DNA of 64,000 bases. It comes from Morella rubra. Taxonomy: Eukaryota; Streptophyta; Magnoliopsida; Fagales; Myricaceae. This document shows, in pieces, positions 42,475-55,600 of this stretch. Below the pieces are notes generated by a model. It was not told where the DNA came from. It was given only the letters and a program-made list of their open reading frames with translations, and searched no databases. The stretch spans positions 13,855,033-13,919,032 of the forward strand of contig CM025852.1 of assembly GCA_003952965.2 (NCBI GenBank), read 5' to 3'. Every line of letters begins with the position of its first letter. Positions within the stretch are counted from its first letter, which is position 1. The position numbers were made by a program, and so were the translations under genes.

Positions 42475-43303
42475 GGCTAAATTAGTCCGCACGTCCCTGA
42501 GGTTTGACCTTTTCCCAGTTTGGTCCTCAGGGTTCAATTTTCCCTAAACGAATCCCTGGGGTGAGTACCCATTACCAAATAGATCCTGGCGTCAACTTTT
42601 GGACGGAAATGCACACGTGGCTAACGGTTTACACGTGGGCACTGACAGCTAGGATTTTTTTAAAAAATCTCACCCAATCACAATGTGACACGTGTCATAC
42701 AATAAATAAAAATAAAAAATATTTTTTTAAAAAAAAATCTAAAATCTAAATTAAAAAAAAAAAAAAAAAAAACTTGGATTGGGGGAGACCCCCGATCCTT
42801 TCCGGTGGAGGCCCCTCCACCGGCCCATGCTGGCCGCCCAGAACTGGGCGGCCAGCGGAGGAGGGAAGGACTCCCTCCTCCTCCCCGGGCGGCGCTCGGG
42901 GGCGGCTGGGGGACCTCCCCCATCCCGCAACCTGTTGCGGGATGGGGGAGGTCCCCCAGCCGCCCCAGAGCCGGGCAGTGGAGGAGGGAGTCCTTCCCTC
43001 CTCCGCTGGCCGCCCAGTTCTGGGCGGCCAGCATGGGCCGGTGGAGGGGCCTCCACCGGAAAGGATCAATTTTTTTATTTATGACACGTGTCACATTGCG
43101 ATTGGGCAAGATTTTTAAAAAAAATCCAGCTGTCAGTGCCCACGTGTAAACCGTTAGCCACGTGTGCATTTCCGTCCAAAAGTTGACGCCAGGATCTATT
43201 TGGTAATGGGTACTCACCCCAGGGATTCGTTTAGGGAAAATTGAATCCTGAGGACTAAACTGGGAAAAGGTCAAACCCCAGGGATGTACGGAGTAATTTA
43301 GCC
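42475..43303. mobile_element. Mutator-like foldback element with GC-rich palindromic core
   Basis: GGCTAAATTAGTCCG at the left mirrors CGGAGTAATTTAGCC at the right, and an exact 9-bp target duplication TTTTTAAAA flanks it (42466-42474 and 43304-43312). A 9-bp duplication is the Mutator hallmark. The two arms of about 400 bases are almost perfect reverse complements up to a four-base turn near 42931-42934. The inner 140 bases of each arm (42790-43065) are GC-rich, full of GGCGGCCAGC and CCCCCATCCCGCAAC words, in a region that is otherwise two-thirds AT. Open frames on both strands across the core are a side effect of that composition. No transposase was found. Confidence 0.85.
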
Positions 43304-43683
43304 TTTTTAAAATTTTGTATGTTTGGATGTGAAAACTTTTACTTCCAAAATATTTTCTCACAAGGGAAAATCTCCTATTACCGAACATTACTAGCCAACT
43401 ATTTGAGATTATACATTCTTTATAGATGTATACTCACTTGATACAATCCTAACCGTCTATCACCTCTTTTTTTTTTTTATGTATAATATCCTATCTCAAC
43501 TCGCATACATTAAAAAAACAACATTTGAGAAGTTACTAAAATTAATAAGTTTAATTAAAAAAAAAAGAATAAACACACTTTCCACGATACTCATGGTGAT
43601 AAAATTGTCATTTCATGTATAAAAAATTATTATTTTTATTTAAATTAATAAAAAAATGTTAGTGTAAAGTGTCTTGATAAATA

Positions 43684-44089
43684 GGGAAATTGACAGTTTA
43701 ATCCCTGGGTTTTCTCCCTTTTAGCGGTTCAATCCTTAGGAAATAAACCCTAACAAATTACTCCCCAAACTACCATCATTTGACAAAATTATCCTTCCGT
43801 CAGGGTTCCATGTGATTTTTTAACCGAAGAACGTTCCACGCTAGCAGACCTGACCAGCAGATTATACCAGCAGACTAGTAGACTATAGAAGTAGACCAGT
43901 AGATCAGACCAGCAGATAAGCAGATCAGACCAGCATGAAACGTTCTCCCGTTAAAAAATCACACGGAACCCTGACGGAAGGATGATTTTATCAAATGATG
44001 GTAATTTGGGAAGTAATTTGTTAGGATTTATTTCCTAGGGATCGAACCACTAAAGGAAGGAAAACCCAAGATTAAACTGCGAATTTTTC
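43684..44089. mobile_element. Mutator-like foldback element, 406 bp
   Basis: The arms are about 165 bases long. GGGAAATTGACAGTTTAATC mirrors GATTAAACTGCGAATTTTTC, and CCTTCCGTCAGGGTTCC mirrors GGAACCCTGACGGAAGG. The exact 9-bp target duplication TGATAAATA lies at 43675-43683 and 44090-44098. The loop (43848-43935) is built from short AGACCAGCAGAT-like units. There is no coding capacity. Confidence 0.85.
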
Positions 44090-44098
44090 TGATAAATA

Positions 44099-45663
44099 TA
44101 ATATGATAAAAATAATAGATATGTGTATAACATTATAATTGAAAGGTAAAACATTATATTTATCCCTTGCTAATTTTGTAACCATAGCGATGTCCATTAG
44201 AGGTTGAGTTAGAGTTTTTTTTTTTTTTTGTAAGCGAGGCTAAGCTTATTTGTTATAGTCTCTTTTGCCAGATCGGAGCTGCTTAAGTGAAGCCAGCCTT
44301 AAAAGCACGAGACTCTGTCCGGAACTCGTGTTCGGAGGTTTCCACTGTTGACGCAACTGCTGGAAGCAATTTGAAATCGGCACTTCACTAGTTCAGCACA
44401 AGACTGCTCGAAATATTGGTCAAGTCAACGATGCATTAGTCAGGCACTTTCATCCCATTTCAACCCGTCTTCACCAGCTACTCTACAATACATCCCAACT
44501 CATTCGGACGCTGGGGTATCCTGACCCGTGACCCCGTACTGAAAGGGGCCCAAAGCCGTCCGGTTGCCGTTGCTTTGCTGGTATCTCAGCTCTCTCTCTC
44601 TCTCTCTCGCTTTCTGGGTTTCCATCTCTCCATGGCACTCTCTCACTCACTCCCTCTCTCATCACACAAATTCTTTTGGGCTTCATTCTACATTGCATCA
44701 CCAGTACATCTTGTTGCTTAATGGCTGAAAATTTGGTGTCTGTTGCTGGCATTTTGTTGATTCAAGTTAAGCCCAAATTTCACGCATTTGTATTTTCTAT
44801 TAGCTCCAAATGTTTCCCATTTTCTTTCTTTCATCTGGGCTTTAGCAACATTCTCAACACATTGCGCCCTTATATTCCTCCTGCGAATTTTTCATATTTT
44901 TCAGTGAAAGAATATCTTCGCCATTTCCTTTTTTCCCCGGATTTTGAGCATTTGATTCAATTAAGCTTTAGTAGGTTTCTTAACCTTTTTGCATCAGACC
45001 CTCTTCACTTTTGGTACTGGCATTAGGCGTTCTAGTCTTCTAGAGTTGCTCTCCGTCCCTCTAAAGTAAAGGTGAGAAGACGAAGCTAGTATTTAAGTAG
45101 AGTTCTAAGCTAAGAAGAGACAAAAAAACCCCCGAAACAGAAAGCGAGATTTAAGTTCTTGCTGTCAATGTTCAAGGAAAAAAGAAATACTTGATGACTA
45201 TGCCCTGAAAAATATTACTCTGCCAACTCCTTGAGAAACCACACAAACAATACAGATGTTGTTTGCTTTGCGATAACTCTTCTGCAGACAGCACAAAGTA
45301 CGGGTCGGAATTGTAACCTGCTGCAATAGCTTGTCTTATCTTTCGTGTTTGGTTGTGTTTGGGACCATTCTTAGATAACTATATGTCAGGAGCGTACTTC
45401 GATTTTAAACTAAATGCTTCCGATTTTGCAGCCGACCACCTCTAAACTCTTGACATTAATATGCCAAAACTCTAGCTTGTAAGGTTGGCAGCATAAAAAA
45501 CGACTCTATGCACCACAAAAGGAACATAAAGGTCCATGCCTTAAGTAAATATTGTCCCTGGTAGGAGTGTGATCCTTAGATGTAGTCTAGCAATATTTCT
45601 TGAGGTAAGGATTTTTGTCTGCAATCCTAAGAGCCCCTCAGTAAAGAACATTAGCTAATCTCA
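44099..45663. other. Region upstream of UBP; possible leader exon, no clear gene
   Basis: A CT-rich tract (44585-44670) resembles plant promoter and 5' leader sequence, and a 116-codon frame at 44676-45026 has no recognisable domain. This could hold the transcription start and first untranslated exon of the UBP gene downstream, but no sequence proves that. Bases 45100-45600 show nothing recognisable. Confidence 0.35.
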
Positions 45664-46440
45664 GAGGAAGTATGTACTTGATTTGTTAGAGGAAACAGGC
45701 CTTGAGTGTGCTGGTTCTATTGATGTTCCTATATATTGTAAATTTGACACTTTTGTTGAGGATAAATGGGTAAAACTGGAAAGTTTTAGGAATGCAAATT
45801 GGAAGGCTCTTCTTCAGATGAAAGATCTACTATGCTAAATTCTACTTCTTTAGGCAGTAATCTGGTCAATGGAAAAGTAGCAAACACAGTGGTATCTCGA
45901 TCTAGGGGAGAAGTTGAGTATACCGCCATAGTTCACACCTATAGTGAACTAACATGGTTACAATGTTTTCCGATAAATTTGGCTTTCCACTCCAACTCTT
46001 CTTCCATCATTTTTGTAATGATTCTTTTGCTTTACATATCTTCTGATCCTGTAGTTCGTGAAAAGGTCAGAGATTTTGAGGACGACTATCAATTCATTTG
46101 AGATAGGATGCGAAATGGAGATGTACCGATCCTCTTCATGGAATTTGAAGACAACTTGCTTCTATTTTTAGAAGATCCAAAATTGTAGCCCATCGATGTT
46201 TTTTTGTTCCAACCTGGTCTTATATGATATCTATACTCTAGCTTGAGAGTGAGTATTTGGAAGGGTAGTATTGTAATGAAAATTAGGGTTACCCTGTCAT
46301 AAGACCACAAGAGTGTCTACTTCTGTGGTTTTATTATTTTCCAATATATATATGTGAAAAATTAGAGGGAGAACATTTTCTCTTTTCCTCTCACTTTGTG
46401 CAAACCTAGTCCGAACGAGAAGAATGGTGCAGTTTTTTTT
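45664..46440 (+). pseudogene. Copia RT/RNase H remnant with 3' end
   Basis: The plus strand reads RKYVLDLLEETGL, then NANWKALLQMK in one frame. The next frame gives GSSSDERSTMLN, GSNLVNGKVANTVVSRSRGE, VEYTAIVHTYSELTWLQCF and SSDPVVREKVRDFEDDYQFI, equivalent to the SRSSAEAEYRA and NPVFHERTKHIE blocks of copia RNase H. A purine-rich GCTTGAGAGTGAG at about 46240 could be the worn polypurine tract, and the following 190 bases may be LTR. The middle of the domain is deleted. It ends about 190 bases before the UBP start codon. Confidence 0.8.
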
Positions 46441-46630
46441 TTTCTTTTCCTTTAAAATTACCTCATGAATAATTTGGCTAAGAAAAACTTGACAGGTTTG
46501 GATGGTGGATCATGATCATTTCTGCAATTCATTCTGCTGACTCTGGATGGTGATTCACTTAAATTCTAAGACGTTCACTTCGGCATAAGGATTTTGATAG
46601 AATATATGACATGAGTATGCGGGGGGTGAC

Positions 46631-49600
46631 ATGTTTGAGCCAAGGGAAGCCGACATACCTGTATTGTTTCTTGTCTTGGTTGTGCTTCCTTTGGTTGCTT
46701 ATATCTTACTTGGAAAATGGAGTGAGGCTGCAAAGAAGAGAGAGAGGATAAGCTTGCTTGCTCAAGTGGCTGCTGAAGAAGCTCTTAATGCAGAAGCAAT
46801 GGCTGCTGGTAATGCTATTCCTCTTATGTCTTCTTCAACAAGTGGACTTCACATGTGTGCGAGATGCTTTGCTCCAGCTACAACCCGCTGTGCCAGATGC
46901 AAATCTGTTAGATATTGGTACGTTTTATTCCTTGAATCTGACTGTAACAAGTTATTTTCTCTGGTACTGTTGCTTCCTTTTTCATAGTTGAAACCTGTGC
47001 AAAGTGAATGAAGTAGGTAGAGCATTGTCTACAATAATAGTTCTCCAAAAAACTTTCCGTCCTTGGATTTATAGAAGTTTTTTTGTTAGCTATGAAAGAA
47101 ATACAGAATCTCTGGTTGTGGATGGTGTTATTAGCAGTTTCTGATGAAGCCTTGCACCTGCCCTTCATCTAACATGTATGCTAATCTCCCTGATCTTGAC
47201 CCAGGAATGGTCTCTTTGGCCAGTGAACAAACTCTCTCTCTCTCTCTTTGGTCTATTTAGTTTTGTGTATATCACTTCTGATATATTGGAGAGATGGGTA
47301 TGAGCTTGAAAAGTCACTGCCTGAAACAAGATAGAAATTGACCTGTAGAATTTAACTCAATGATTGAAATGCAGGTATCAATCTCCTATTATCTGAGTGA
47401 GGTACTTCTAAGATTTCTTTTGGCTTGAGTGTTAAGTCTTAAATTTTTGTGTGGTTTAGAATCTTGGAATTTTCAAACCTTGATATTCCTAGTAGATAAT
47501 CACACCAATAAAAGAATGTTATGTCCGGAAAGAGAGCTATCTGATCCCATAGATTTTGGGGGTACTCGAGTATTTTCTATTGGAAAGAATTTCTTAGCTT
47601 GGATAACATCTCTCTCTCTCTCTCTCTCCCCCTCCCTCCCTCCTTTTCTGGTACCATCACTTATGGGTTTTATGTGAATTAATATTTTGTTAGAAAGCAA
47701 GGTACTGATTGTATGTTGAAGGTCCCAAAAACCTCAGAAATTGGGGTCCTTTAGAATACCAAATTACCCTGTGACCTGCCAGAATTTAGGAACCCTATTT
47801 GGGGGTACTCAAGTATTTTCTATTGGAAAGAATTTCTTCGCTTGGATAGCATCTCTCTCTCTCTCCCTCCCTCTCCCTCCCTCCCTCCCTCTTTTCTGTT
47901 ACCATCACTTCTGGGTTGTATGTGAATTAATATTTTGTTAGAAGCAAGGTACTGATTGTATGTTGAAGGTCCCAAAAACCTTAGAAATCGGGGTCCTTTA
48001 GAATGCCAAATTACCCTGTGACTTGCCAGAATTTAGGAACCCTATTTGGATGCAATGGTAGCTGCGAAGATTACTCTGACTAGTAACACTTTTCAACTCA
48101 CACTCTGTGTCAGCTATCAGTGGTAGACTACTAACACTTTACTGTTTCTCAGTGAGACTTTGTTGTCTCTGTTACGACTTGGATGTCCAAATATAAATAT
48201 TTGGTAGATACTTGATGTGGGGCTAAGCACATGCCAAGCAGCACTCTCAGGGGATCCAAATCCCCATGCATAAGTGTCCTGTTGAACCTAGTACCTTATC
48301 CTTGACCGGCCCGGCTGAGCTTCAAAATTTTCACTTTTATCCATTTGTTTTCTTTCTTTTATGTAACTGTTGACAGTAACAGATGCTGTAAATCTGCTCT
48401 CTTTTTTTGTTGAGAGAAGGGGAAGGAAAATGTCCCTTTTTCCAAGAAGCAACTGCCTTCTTGAAAGGGTCTAATCTTCGTCCATGTCAAGTTCTCATTC
48501 CATATATTGTCCTTTTTGTTTTGTTCTGTACTATACACCTAATAGTAGTGAGATTTTACCAGAAGTTCTTTACATTTATATGAGAGGATAATTATTTCAT
48601 GTTTTAAGTTAAACTTGATTCAAAATAGATGGGGATCACTTTTTAAAATTGAAACATAATCGAAGCAGTTAAAAAATTACAGAATTCCATCATATTAGGT
48701 GATATTTCAGGTTCTCAGTACAGATAATCACTTCCTTGACAGAAATTACTTTGAAGCTTTGTGAGAACTGATTGCTTGTCACTTTTTTAAAAAGAGTTTT
48801 AAAGCTTTTATATCAGAGTAGAAAACCAAAATCAAAAGAGAGAGAGAGAAGAAGAAGAATGCCTATGATATATTTTCTCATCTACAGCAGTAGATAATTA
48901 TCATGTTAGAAGACTATGTTTCTCTAAAAGTTCTCGCATTTTGAACTGAGCTTGTTTGCAGTTCCGGAAAGTGTCAAATCATCCACTGGAGGAAAGTTCA
49001 CAGGCAAGAGTGCGAGCAATTGGAAACTTCTAACTCAAGCTCTTCTGTTAAGACTGTCTCAGTTGAAGAATCCCTTCATGAGAGGGTTTCATTTAATGAC
49101 AGGATGAACTCACAGTTCCTTGGCTACAAAATTAATGCCTTGGAGAAAGTTACTTCAGATGATACAACATATCCTTCACTAAGCATTGATATCTCTGCCG
49201 CTGCTGATTGTTCTGCAATAGGTACCTCTAAAATCCCTTCTCTGGAGAGAACTGTGGACAACCTTTTTTCTCGCAAGTCCCACAGTGAAATGTTCACAGG
49301 GGAAGATAAAGATGTTTACTATAAAGAAGAACAGTCCAAAACTAGGGGTACCCCTTCTATTACTTTTAATATCATCTCATCAAAGGAGGCTTTTATGAGG
49401 AATAGGGTCAGTATTCTCAAATTTGTTGTCTTATTTTGGGAATAATTTTTCTGTGGACATGATATAATTTCTAATTGGCTGCAGTCAAGAAATAGTGATT
49501 CTGTTCCGTCTGAAGTAGAATCTTCAAGAAACCGTTACTTCAATGGCTCTAATGGGTATGTTCACGGGCAAGCTGCTGCAGGAAGTACAATGCATAAGAG

Positions 49601-52600
49601 TGACAGGTATAAAAGCCAACATGGAAGTATGTTTGAACCAAGAAACACTTGCGGATTCTCAACCTCATCTTATCTGAGAAGAGATGGAAATGCACCTGAT
49701 ACCAGGGAGGAATATGATGCCTATGGAAAACAGAAGTTGGAGAATAATTTTGACACAGGATATTTCAACTGCTCTTCAGAAATGACTGCAACTACTGAAA
49801 GTGTAAAGGCTGAAAGTGGGTCGTATTCTGTCCAGACCAAAATTTATAGTCTGCCAAAATCAAGAATGCAAGTTTCAGGAGAGCAATATGGTGCAGTAGC
49901 GGAGAGGAAAGGACAACTTTCCTCTGAATCAAGTCAGACTGGTCTTTCTATCTTTTCTTTCTTATGTACCTTTCATATTTCTACTCTTCTAATTCTGTAT
50001 ACATATTGCAGAACTTGGAAGAGCAAGAGATATATTGGCTGCACAGGGAAGTGACGGTGTTGCAAAGACGGGATCTATAAAGATGGTGGGTCTGAGAAAG
50101 TCATCGGAATGTACCAGAAAAGATGCCCCCATAACTAATGGCAAAAGAAACAAAAAATCAAAGGTCATTCTGTTTAACTATAACCTCAGATGATTTAATT
50201 GCATTGCCTTTTCTGTTCATGGTTGTAAATAGAAGCTCTCACACACGTGCTGCTATTTTGCTGTTATCAGATGCTGTTTCCTTACGAAGAATTTTTGGAA
50301 TTCTTTCAGTGTGAAGTTTATGACTTGTCTCCGAGGGGCCTTCTAAATTGTGGTAACAGGTAATAGTATGCAGTTTTCTATCCCAGGAACTGAAGATAAT
50401 TTGAATGGCGTAAAGAGTTCAAAAGTAAAGAAGAGAAACAGAAACGATAAAGGAATAGTGATTGTTGTCTTTCTGTTTTGTTGCATGGATAAACTTAAGC
50501 AACGACTAGATCTTACCTGTAAGTGCAATTGTTGATATGTTGTCACTAGTTTATTGCTTTTGTTTTCTCTTTAGTTTGACTCTTTTGGAATTTATTTACT
50601 TCATTGAGAATATGTAATGCAGATGAAATACAAAAACAAAAAAAAAACCAAAACAAAAACAAAAAAGAAAAGACAAAAAATGAAAAAACAAAAAGGGGCA
50701 GGTTATGCACTTTTGGTGTTGCAAATAGCCAGTCAATCAATTTAGGGGATCCATTAAGGGGAGTCTACATTTCAACCATTTTCATTGAAAACTTAAACAC
50801 ATTATAATGTGTTTTTCTATTTTGAAGTTTGTTTTTCCTTTTAGAATATTAGTCTATTATATTCTGATTATAGTTTTTACTTTGCAGCTGCTATGCTAAT
50901 GCCATTTTGCAGTGCTTAACCTGCACAAAGCCTCTCATCATCTATTTGCTCCGGAGATTACATTCTAGAGCATGTAATTAATTTTTCTCTTTTATTGCAT
51001 TCTCTGATCATTACTGTTTGAACCCTATTTTGATTTGACATGTCTCTCATCGTCTTGTTCTGTCATATAGGTTGTGGGAAAGATTGGTGTCTCATGTGTG
51101 AACTAGAGCAGCATGTAATGATGTTAACAGAAAGTGGGGGCCCTCTGTCCCCAAGCAGAATCCTTTTGCATATCCAAAGTATCAATAGTCAAATTGGTGA
51201 TGGAAGTCAGGAAGATGCACATGAATTTTTGAGGTCTGGAAAGATTTGTTAACTATGTTTGAAGTGGTTTCTTGGATTTGGATTAAAGAATTGCTATCTT
51301 GTTTCTAATTTTAATGTATCAGTTAATTTTGTTTTATCAAGGTTTCTTATTGCATCAATGCAATCTATATGCCTGGAGGGACTTGGTGGTGAGAACAAGG
51401 TTGATCCTAGATTGCAAGAAACAACTTTCATACAACATGTTTTTGGTGGGCGTCTTAGATCAAAGGTCCTTATTGCGCCCTGTCATACAACATATTTATG
51501 AACTTATGTTCTAAGCTTGGTTGTAGACAGTTTTCTGTGTTGCTTGTCCTTTCACTTATTTAACCGCAGTGATCATGATAAAGTGAATAACAATGTCGCT
51601 AGGTGAAATGTATGTTATGTCAACATGAGTCAGAACGATACGAAAACATTATGGATCTAACGTTAGAGATTTTTGGTTGGGTTGAGTCATTGGAAGATGC
51701 ATTGACGCAATTTACAACTGCTGAAGATCTGGATGGAGAGAACATGTACAGATGTGGAAGGTTTGACGACCTCAGTCTAGTATCTTTTAGCATAACTCAT
51801 GTCTTACAAATGTTGTAAGTTTTATAGTCTCAACTCTAATAGCTTATCAGCTGTTCATTTATTTGGATATGAAGGTGTGCTGCATATGTCCGAGCCAGGA
51901 AGCAGTTGAGCATACACGAGGCTCCAAACATCCTGACAATTGTCTTGAAGAGATTTCAGGTACAGTTTTGCTTTGGGGTTGAGACTGATGTCCTATATGT
52001 ATGTGTGTTTGTCTGTGTGTTTTTTACATTAGACATAAAATAGTGGTCCATGAGATTTAGGTCTTGATTCAATTGACGACTAATGGTTTTCAAATTGCTT
52101 TGTAGCTACATATGCTTGTTCTGTTAATAGTGAACTTCATAGATAACTTCCTTATAAGCAGAACAACTAAAACTTAACTTCTCAGCATAAATTGACAGTT
52201 TTTATGATAGGCATCTATACGTTTAAGGTGCAAAATAAGTACTTGCAATTTGCACCCTGATTTGAAGAAGTTGCAATGTCTTTCTTCCTTCTAACAAGGC
52301 ATTAATTTGGTCAGCAAATGTAACATGTTAATTATACATGCTGGTTAGGGCTATAAAATGCCAAGATTGGCATTCAAGGTGATCGATACTCTCCACTATT
52401 CTTGGACCTCTTAGTGACATACACATGCATGCCTTCTGGGTTGAGATTCTTTGTTATTGGTGGATCTTAGTTGGCTTGTCCTTTTTATTCTAGGTAGGCA
52501 GTTGTTCTCCAATCCTCTTAATGCTTTGAAAACTGCTTGCAAAGCTTGTTTTGGAACCTTTGAGGAAGTCCGTGAAACCACACTCTTCTTCTGCTAAATG

Positions 52601-55600
52601 ACAAAAACGACACCTCTACCACAAAGAATGGCACGTTCTGATGTATCACCAAACTGACTTTTGAATGGCTCAAACTATAACAGTTGTAAAGAAACCATTG
52701 AGTCAAAAAACGCTATTGGAACCAAGGGCAACAACTTCCAAGGTGTGCTGGAGAAATCCATCTTTCCAAGAGGTTTTTAGGTGTAGCTTGAGTGTTTCAT
52801 TCTGGCTAGATTTGTGTAGGTCAGTGATAACTGATAAGAAAGACATTTTTATGTATTCTGGAAACACTCCGTATGTCATATCCTAGAACAGAAGATATCT
52901 TTCCTGCATCTCATAGCACTCTGCTTGCAACTAGCAATACGTTACTGCACCTATCAAGATTTCATGCACTACCGGAAATCTGCCATCCCTACTTCTAATT
53001 AGATTGCATCCTTAAGCTTGAAATTGAGACAGAGACAAAGTAAAAACAAAGCCAGACAAAGAACGAAAGGTAGATCATAGAATCATGAGGAAATGTGGAT
53101 GTCGGACTATCCGATTTTGACCCAGACACAATCTCCTACTTTGCTAATTCCAGTCCCTATCATAAGCTCATATTAGATGACGTTCTTCCTCTTTTTTCCC
53201 ATGTCCTCTCAACACTGCACTGCCCCAGTGGCCACCAATTCCAGCAAAGAATCAGATGCAAAGAAAAGCCAGGGGTTTGATCCCTTTGATACTGCTTGAG
53301 TAGAATCCTTATTATCTTTTCGGCGTTTATGCCAGCACCATCATCCTCTGTCAAGATTAAGAACCACATTAGGGTTTAGCTTTGGAATTTTGGGGTTGGT
53401 AGTGATTGTGGGGTTTCTTTGAGTGGCTGTGAAATTTCTGGCTATATGATGATGTTTAGATATAGTGGAGTTGATTGATGGTTGGCTAGGAAAATGGGGG
53501 AAGGAGATGGTCAAGGCAACCGAAAAGGAACTGCGGGAATGACTTGGGACACGTTCAGTGGGTTCAATAGTGGTTACTATTAGAGGGATTTTAACTGAGC
53601 ACCTTGGTTCGTAGAAACCACCAAACCGAGGGTGGTTGCTTGCTTGCTTTCCTCTAAGGCTGAACTGCACCGAGTGTAGGGGAGAGCCATTTGGCACCAG
53701 TAATGTCGGGGCTGGTTGGAGCATTGGTTGGCTGGCTCAGTGATGAAGAGCGAGAAACATGCACACAGTTTGGCGGAAGACATACAATTGCTGTGACAAG
53801 TTTGGCCACATACATCGGCAATATCCAATTGCTCGAGTCACAGGCTTTCTTCAAACATCTACAGATGGAAGACAGAGGGACGTGCGAGAGATTGATCGAT
53901 GATGCAAAGACTGGTTGTCGGTGGTGGAGATGTGAGAGAGAGACAGAGAGTCAGGAGAAGCTGGGAGAAGAGAAGGATGGATGCCTGAACCCATCCTGTC
54001 GATTTTAAGAATTACGAGACCGACCATTGAGCCGGCCTAGTCTACAACCAGTAGAGCCTAGTCAGGCCCATTGGGCTGCAGACAGGCTAGTTGGGCTAGT
54101 ACACCCCTAGGTTAGGATTGTCATTGGGATTTTTCAAGCACATTTGGTAAGGATTCAGGTCTCTTGATATTAGAAATAACTACTTAGGAAACATTTGGTC
54201 ATGTCACATCACAACAAAGTACACCCCCTGCATGTGTTCTATTTTCTATCCAAATTAATGCTTGAGCTGGAGAGAGGAGGTCAATTGCAGAAAATTCTGA
54301 CTTAGGTGATCAATCGAATGATTTAAACTTTGGAGGGGAACTGGCAATAGGTTGATAATTTGGAGAAGGGAGTTTGTAAATTTGTAATGTTCATTGCATG
54401 TTTAATATTTTTTATTAAATCTGTTGGAATCTTGAATTGTGGATTTTTGTTCATCAGGAGGGAAAATATGGGAAAATAAATAAATGGATCACTTTTCCTG
54501 AGATGTTGGATATGATTCCATATATGACTGGCACTGGAGACATTCCACCACTTTACATGCTTTATGCTGTTGTGGTGCATTTGGACTCACTAAATGCATC
54601 TTTCTCTGGGCATTATGTGTCCTACGTCAAAGATATGGAGGGAAATTGGTTCAGAATAGATGACATTGAGGTAAACTTTTCTCCTCCTGGATATTTTAAT
54701 GTAAAAGTCTTTGAAATCATATTTTTCATTAATTTTTTTTTTTTATGCGCATAAGACAACTTGAAAGATACTTTTTCATGTGTCATTTGGATAAAGTTGC
54801 TACAGGCATGTTATGTTGGTCATTGAATCATTGTTTTAGAAAGATAATTGTTGCTATATTTCTTTGGTTGGTGTTTCAATACAATTGAGCATTTTCATAC
54901 GAATTCTGTGATTGTATTCTGAACATGACATAAAATACCCTGGTTGATAGGGTTAGTTTTGTTGGTGTTAATTAAAGTAAGAAGAACAAATGGACTAGTG
55001 GGAGAATTGAGTTTGTACACATGTTTTCACAATGTTGCTTATGTTCTTGGGGCTTTTCAACGACATTAAATGCTCACTTTGGTGTAATGATATTCTCAAG
55101 TTAACCTTGTGCTGCAGGACAAAATTATATGGAAAGAAACAAAAGTTACTGTCCACAGTAATGTGGGGGTGGTACTGTTCATGACTGCCGTAGCAACACT
55201 ACTGAACGACAGTAATTGAATATCAGAGATATCATTTCAAGCTGATAATAGAAGCATGAATATGAAATTCCATTGTCCAAAGATATGTCTCCCAATGTAC
55301 ATAGTATCCGTGTTGGCAAACCTGTCTCACGAAAGCTTAAGTAGTTTGAAAACATTAGTGTAGCGACATTATAGCAACCCCCTCCTCTTCCTCCAAAAAC
55401 AAAAGAAACCATGCCAAGAGGTGAGAAAGTGCAAGCCTTTCACCTCTCTTATAAACTTAAGCTGTTAGTAGTAAAGACTTTGAAACACGATCAGTATATA
55501 GAACAATTAATTTGAAACTAACTGTCCATGTATTTGGAGAGGAAGCCATTAAGTAACCTGATTTATGAACATTTTCCAGTGACCGGTGTTATTCTAAATA

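Noticed and set aside
42746..43149. Long overlapping open frames on both strands across the GC-rich segment
   Set aside because: They arise from GC-rich palindromic sequence with few stop codons. The products are glycine-proline-arginine-rich text that mirrors between strands, with no domain.
44676..45026. 116-codon open frame upstream of UBP as a separate gene
   Set aside because: No recognisable domain, and the position fits a leader or spacer. Kept only as part of the upstream region entry.
50620..50700. A-rich AAAAAC tract in UBP intron 5 as a retroposon tail
   Set aside because: No SINE or LINE body and no flanking duplication was seen next to it; simple low-complexity sequence is enough to explain it.
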